Shown: one piece after another, positions 57,907 to 60,722 of the stretch
Position numbering within the stretch: position 1 is the stretch's first letter
How the letters are laid out: each line of letters starts with the position of its first letter
Assembly: GCF_029763755.1 (NCBI RefSeq)
Contig: NZ_JARUVM010000020.1
Span: 1-60,722 of the forward strand
Reading direction: 5' to 3'
DNA from: Luteimonas sp. 8-5
GTDB lineage: Bacteria > Pseudomonadota > Gammaproteobacteria > Xanthomonadales > Xanthomonadaceae
Length of the DNA: 60,722 bases
The notes under the pieces: model-generated
The model's input: the letters and a program-made list of their open reading frames with translations, nothing else
Database searches by the model: none
What the model was told of the DNA's origin: nothing
Made by a program: the position numbers and the translations under genes

Positions 57907-58731
57907 CTCTTCACTGCTCCCGTACAGCGCCTTGCGCGGCGCACCCGACAATTCCGCCGCGAGCTTCGCGGCCGTGGACGGCGGGAGGTGCTCGCCGAGC
58001 TTGGCGTAGAGGCGGCGGCCTTCGGCGATGCGGGCGTCGGCGTCTTCGCCGGCGCCCTGCACGAGCACCACGAATTCGCCCTTGCGCTGGTCGGGATCGG
58101 CGGCGACGCGTTCGCACAGTTCCGCCAGGGTGCCGTCGAGCACGGTTTCGAACAGCTTGGTCAGCTCGCGGGCGATCACCGCTTGCCGTTGCGCTCCGAA
58201 CACGTCGCGCATGTCGGCCAAAGTTTCCTCGATCCGGTGCGAGGCTTCGTAGAAGGCCAGGGTGCGCTGCTCCGATGCCAGCAATGCCAGGCGCTCGCGC
58301 CGCGCCGCGGCCCTGGCCGGCAGGAATCCCTCGAAGGCGATGCGGTCGCTGGGCAGGCCGGCGACGCTGAGCGCGGCGACGAAGGCGCACGGCCCGGGTA
58401 CCGGACTGACCTTGATGCCGGCAGCGCGTGCCGCGCGCACCAGGCGGAACCCCGGATCGCTGACCAGGGGCGTGCCCGCGTCGGATACCAGCGCCAGCGA
58501 TTCGCCGGCCTGCATCCGCGCCACCAGGCGCCCGGCCATCTCGTCCTCGTTGTGCTGGTGCAGGGCCAGCAGGGGCGTGTCGATGCCGTGGTGCTTCAAC
58601 AACTGGCGGGTATGGCGGGTGTCCTCGGCGCAGATCGCCGCGACCGATCGCAACGTATCCAGCGCGCGCGGCGACAGGTCGCCCAGGTTGCCGATCGGCG
58701 TGGCGACCACGTGAAGGATGCTGACCGACAT
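57898..58731 (-). CDS. rsmI: 16S rRNA (cytidine(1402)-2'-O)-methyltransferase RsmI
   Basis: 277-residue SAM-dependent tetrapyrrole-methylase-fold enzyme. LHVVATPIGNLGDLSPRALD, EDTRHTRQLLKHHGI, LVSDAGTPLVSDPGFRLV, VSPVPGPCAFVAALSVAGLP and FYEASHRIEETL are diagnostic. ATG at 58729-58731. The final residues EERE and the stop come from the adjacent GGGAATG-type repeat. Divergent from the LpoA-like gene. Confidence 0.96.
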   Translation of the reverse strand: MSVSILHVVATPIGNLGDLSPRALDTLRSVAAICAEDTRHTRQLLKHHGIDTPLLALHQHNEDEMAGRLVARMQAGESLALVSDAGTPLVSDPGFRLVRAARAAGIKVSPVPGPCAFVAALSVAGLPSDRIAFEGFLPARAAARRERLALLASEQRTLAFYEASHRIEETLADMRDVFGAQRQAVIARELTKLFETVLDGTLAELCERVAADPDQRKGEFVVLVQGAGEDADARIAEGRRLYAKLGEHLPPSTAAKLAAELSGAPRKALYGSSEERE

Positions 58732-58800
58732 TCGTACTCCACCGCGCGGGATACCGCGCACGGGTAGAATCCTAACCGGTTCCGCCGGAGCGACTGCGCA

Positions 58801-59997
58801 ATGCCGAAGATCCCGTCCCTGCTGTTGGCGCCCCTGCTCTGCCTGGCCATGCTGGCCGGCTGCGCGACGACCGTGGTGCGCACGGCGCCCCGGGCCGACG
58901 CCCCCGCGCCCGCCACGCCCAGTGCGCTGGCTACCCAGCTCGGCGTGTCCGCGGCAAAGCGGCCCCCCGCCGATACGGACGGCTACCGGCCGCCGCTGAA
59001 GCTTGCGGTGCTGTTGCCGCTGACCGGCGATCTGTCCCGCGCCGCGCTGCCGGTGCGCGACGGCCTGCTTGCCGGCTACTACGCGGAAAATCGCCAGCGT
59101 CCGGAAATCGTCTTCCACGACACCGCCGGCGGTGTCGATGCCGCCTACGACCAGGCCACCGCGGCCGGCGCCGACTTCGTGGTCGGTCCGCTCGGGCGCG
59201 ACGAAGTCGACGCGCTGTTCGCGCGCACGTCGCTGCCGGTCCCGGTGCTCGCGCTCAACCGCGGCAACCGTGCACCGCCGCCGGGCAACGTCAGTTTCGC
59301 GCTCGCACCCGAGGACGATGGCGTGGCCGCGGCCGAATACGCGGTGTCGCGAGGCGCCCTGCGCGTACTCTCCCTGGCCGATGGCGACGACAGCATGCGC
59401 CGTGCGGCCAATGCCTTCCGCAGCCGCTTCGAGGAACTGGGCGGCACCGTGGTGGTCGAGCTGGTGGTCGATGCGATTCCGGGCGCGATGGGAACGGCGC
59501 TGCAGACGGCCGCCACCACCGACGGCGGCGTCGATGCCGTGTTCATGGCCCTGCGTCCCTCGCAGGCTGGCCCGGTCGTTGGCCAGCTGCTCGACGTCGG
59601 CCTCGGCGGCAAGCTGCGCATCGGCACCTCGGCGCTCGCCGGCGCACGCCCGGCGGACACCGCCGATCATGCGCTCGACGGTATCGCCTTCCCGAGCGAT
59701 GCGTGGAGCGTGCAATACGTGCGCGGCCTGCCCTCCTCCGCAACGGCGGCCTCGATGCTGGCGACCGCGCGCGGCGGTGCGCAGCGCCTGTTCGCCTTCG
59801 GCTACGACGCCTGGCTGTTGACGGCGTTCCTCGAGCGCCTGGCCACCAATCCCGACGCCAACGTCGCCGGCGCCACCGGCACGCTGCGCATCGACGCCGA
59901 CGGCAACGTGATCCGCACGCCGGCCTGGTCGAGCTGGAACGGCAGCATCGCGGTGCCGCTCGGCAACGTGGCACCGACCCCGGATGCCGGCGGCTGA
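58801..59997 (+). CDS. LpoA/LppC-like outer-membrane lipoprotein, penicillin-binding protein activator
   Basis: 398-residue lipoprotein: signal peptide with lipobox LAGC (Cys about residue 21), then a periplasmic-binding-protein-like fold ([80 protein letters not shown]). This corresponds to the C-terminal domain of E. coli LpoA; the N-terminal TPR domain is missing, as is common outside enterics. Activator of PBP1A is the family role. TAGAAT at about 58766 may be its -10. Confidence 0.87.
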   Translation: MPKIPSLLLAPLLCLAMLAGCATTVVRTAPRADAPAPATPSALATQLGVSAAKRPPADTDGYRPPLKLAVLLPLTGDLSRAALPVRDGLLAGYYAENRQRPEIVFHDTAGGVDAAYDQATAAGADFVVGPLGRDEVDALFARTSLPVPVLALNRGNRAPPPGNVSFALAPEDDGVAAAEYAVSRGALRVLSLADGDDSMRRAANAFRSRFEELGGTVVVELVVDAIPGAMGTALQTAATTDGGVDAVFMALRPSQAGPVVGQLLDVGLGGKLRIGTSALAGARPADTADHALDGIAFPSDAWSVQYVRGLPSSATAASMLATARGGAQRLFAFGYDAWLLTAFLERLATNPDANVAGATGTLRIDADGNVIRTPAWSSWNGSIAVPLGNVAPTPDAGG

Positions 59998-60376
59998 CGG
60001 CATCGACCGGCGCGCCCGCGGCGCACTGGTGGAGGCGGCTGCGCGCCGTCACCTCCTCGCTGCCGGGCTGCGCATACTCGCCGGCAACGTCAACTACCGC
60101 GTCGGCGAACTCGACCTGGTGATGGTCGACCGCGATCGCGATGGCGAAGTGCTGGTGTTCGTGGAAGTGCGTTATCGCGCCGGCGACGACTACGGCGGCG
60201 GTGCTGCATCGGTGGATTCCGGCAAGCGGCGCAAACTGTTGCGCGCGGCCGAAACGTTCCTGGCCAGGAGCCGCTGCCACGACATGAACTGCCGCTTCGA
60301 CGTGGTCGAGGCCAGCGGCGACCCGGCGGCGCCACGACTGAACTGGATCCGCGACGCCTTCCGCGCCGACGACTGA
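59984..60376 (+). CDS. yraN: YraN family (UPF0102) protein
   Basis: 130-residue endonuclease-like-fold protein: [40 protein letters not shown] with the conserved GE-D-V residues, [16 protein letters not shown] and [16 protein letters not shown]. Function not settled; linked to competence or recombination in some bacteria. Overlaps the LpoA-like gene by 14 bases, the usual neighbour. Confidence 0.9.
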   Translation: MPAADGIDRRARGALVEAAARRHLLAAGLRILAGNVNYRVGELDLVMVDRDRDGEVLVFVEVRYRAGDDYGGGAASVDSGKRRKLLRAAETFLARSRCHDMNCRFDVVEASGDPAAPRLNWIRDAFRADD

Positions 60377-60383
60377 GGACACG

Positions 60384-60722
60384 ATGGCTTTCGACCCGGC
60401 TTTCGAACGCGAGATGCAGCACCTGCTCGGCGACGGATGGGTGCGCGACGGCTCGCGGCTCGAGGCCTACGCCGACGAGTACCGGCGCCGGGCGGTCGTG
60501 CCGCGCGCCGTCGCGATCCCCGCCGACCGCTCCCAGGTCCAGGCGCTCGTGCGTGCCTGCCGCAGCCATGGCGTCGCCCTGGTGGCGCGGGGCGCCGGCA
60601 CCAACACCACCGGCGCGACGGTGCCGCCGGACGGCAGCATCGTGGTCTCGTTCGAACGCATGGCCAGGATCCTCGACATCCGCCCCGGCGACCGTTGCGC
60701 GGTGGTCGAGCCTGGCGTCGTC
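60384..60722 (+). CDS. FAD-binding oxidase, GlcD/lactate dehydrogenase-like, truncated by window end
   Basis: 113 visible codons of a FAD-linked oxidase with the PCMH-type domain: RRAVVPRAVAIPADRSQVQA, ALVARGAGTNTTGATVPPDG and IVVSFERMARILDI. Similar to glycolate oxidase subunit GlcD or D-lactate dehydrogenases. ATG at 60384, 7 bases after yraN, so probably cotranscribed. The substrate-specific part is not in view. Confidence 0.87.
   Translation, partial: MAFDPAFEREMQHLLGDGWVRDGSRLEAYADEYRRRAVVPRAVAIPADRSQVQALVRACRSHGVALVARGAGTNTTGATVPPDGSIVVSFERMARILDIRPGDRCAVVEPGVV

Overview
The window is a GC-rich (roughly two thirds G+C, estimated by eye) gammaproteobacterial chromosome segment, most likely from the Xanthomonadaceae/Lysobacteraceae (Lysobacter/Luteimonas-like). 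The reasons are the gene order pilS-pilR-pilA...pilB-pilC-pilD-coaE, then mutT/thiE-secA-M23 peptidase-dciA-lpxC-ftsZ and a division/cell-wall (dcw) cluster with no murD between mraY and ftsW, and the abundant short intergenic repeats typical of this family. No rRNA, tRNA, prophage, insertion sequence or CRISPR array was seen; the RNase P RNA gene is present.

Layout. 1-4030: an M48 metalloprotease (cut by the window edge) with lemA, a secreted serine hydrolase, and a lysine/alanine-rich histone-H1-like protein preceded by a leader that holds a consensus promoter and an intrinsic terminator. 4690-7750: gcvH, gcvT, nfeD and a QmcA-type SPFH protein, all leftward. 7950-10220: an ECF sigma factor, a putative membrane anti-sigma factor and a periplasmic double-PDZ protein. 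10270-13360: an aldo/keto reductase, then sucD/sucC. 13460-17900: the type IV pilus regulators pilS and pilR, split by an inserted HicA-type toxin/antitoxin pair, then pilA behind a sigma-54 promoter with two upstream palindromic operators. 17925-29740: a lower-GC glycan island of eleven genes inserted between pilA and pilB. It starts with a TMTC-like GT-C glycosyltransferase with a TPR tail and continues with glycosyltransferases, an epimerase, a methyltransferase, a flippase, a sulfotransferase, a WbqC protein and a DegT aminotransferase; pilin or surface-glycan decoration is the likely job. 29880-34430: pilB, pilC, pilD, coaE. 34420-35060: a HigB/HigA-type toxin-antitoxin pair. 35070-41430: Nudix-ThiE fusion, secA, M23 peptidase, dciA, lpxC. 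41433-57122: the dcw cluster read leftward from mraZ to ftsZ, nearly all genes overlapping by 1-11 bases, driven from a promoter at 57199-57227 with five 10-bp-phased MraZ boxes. 57443-60722: rnpB, rsmI, an LpoA-like lipoprotein, yraN, and the start of a FAD-linked oxidase.

Repeats are the most unusual property. Four families recur: (1) 60-93 bp palindromes built on GGGGACGGAGGTAATTAA, three copies, each at the 3' end of a gene; (2) a 22-bp REP-like word with core GGGAGCGGCGGAAGCCGC, six copies, three of them read in frame inside genes; (3) four-copy CCGAGTC heptamer arrays at the first codons of ddlB and of the Nudix gene; (4) inverted blocks of GGGAATG-type words, three copies. Together they look like small non-autonomous elements that supply terminators, linkers and N-terminal extensions to host genes.
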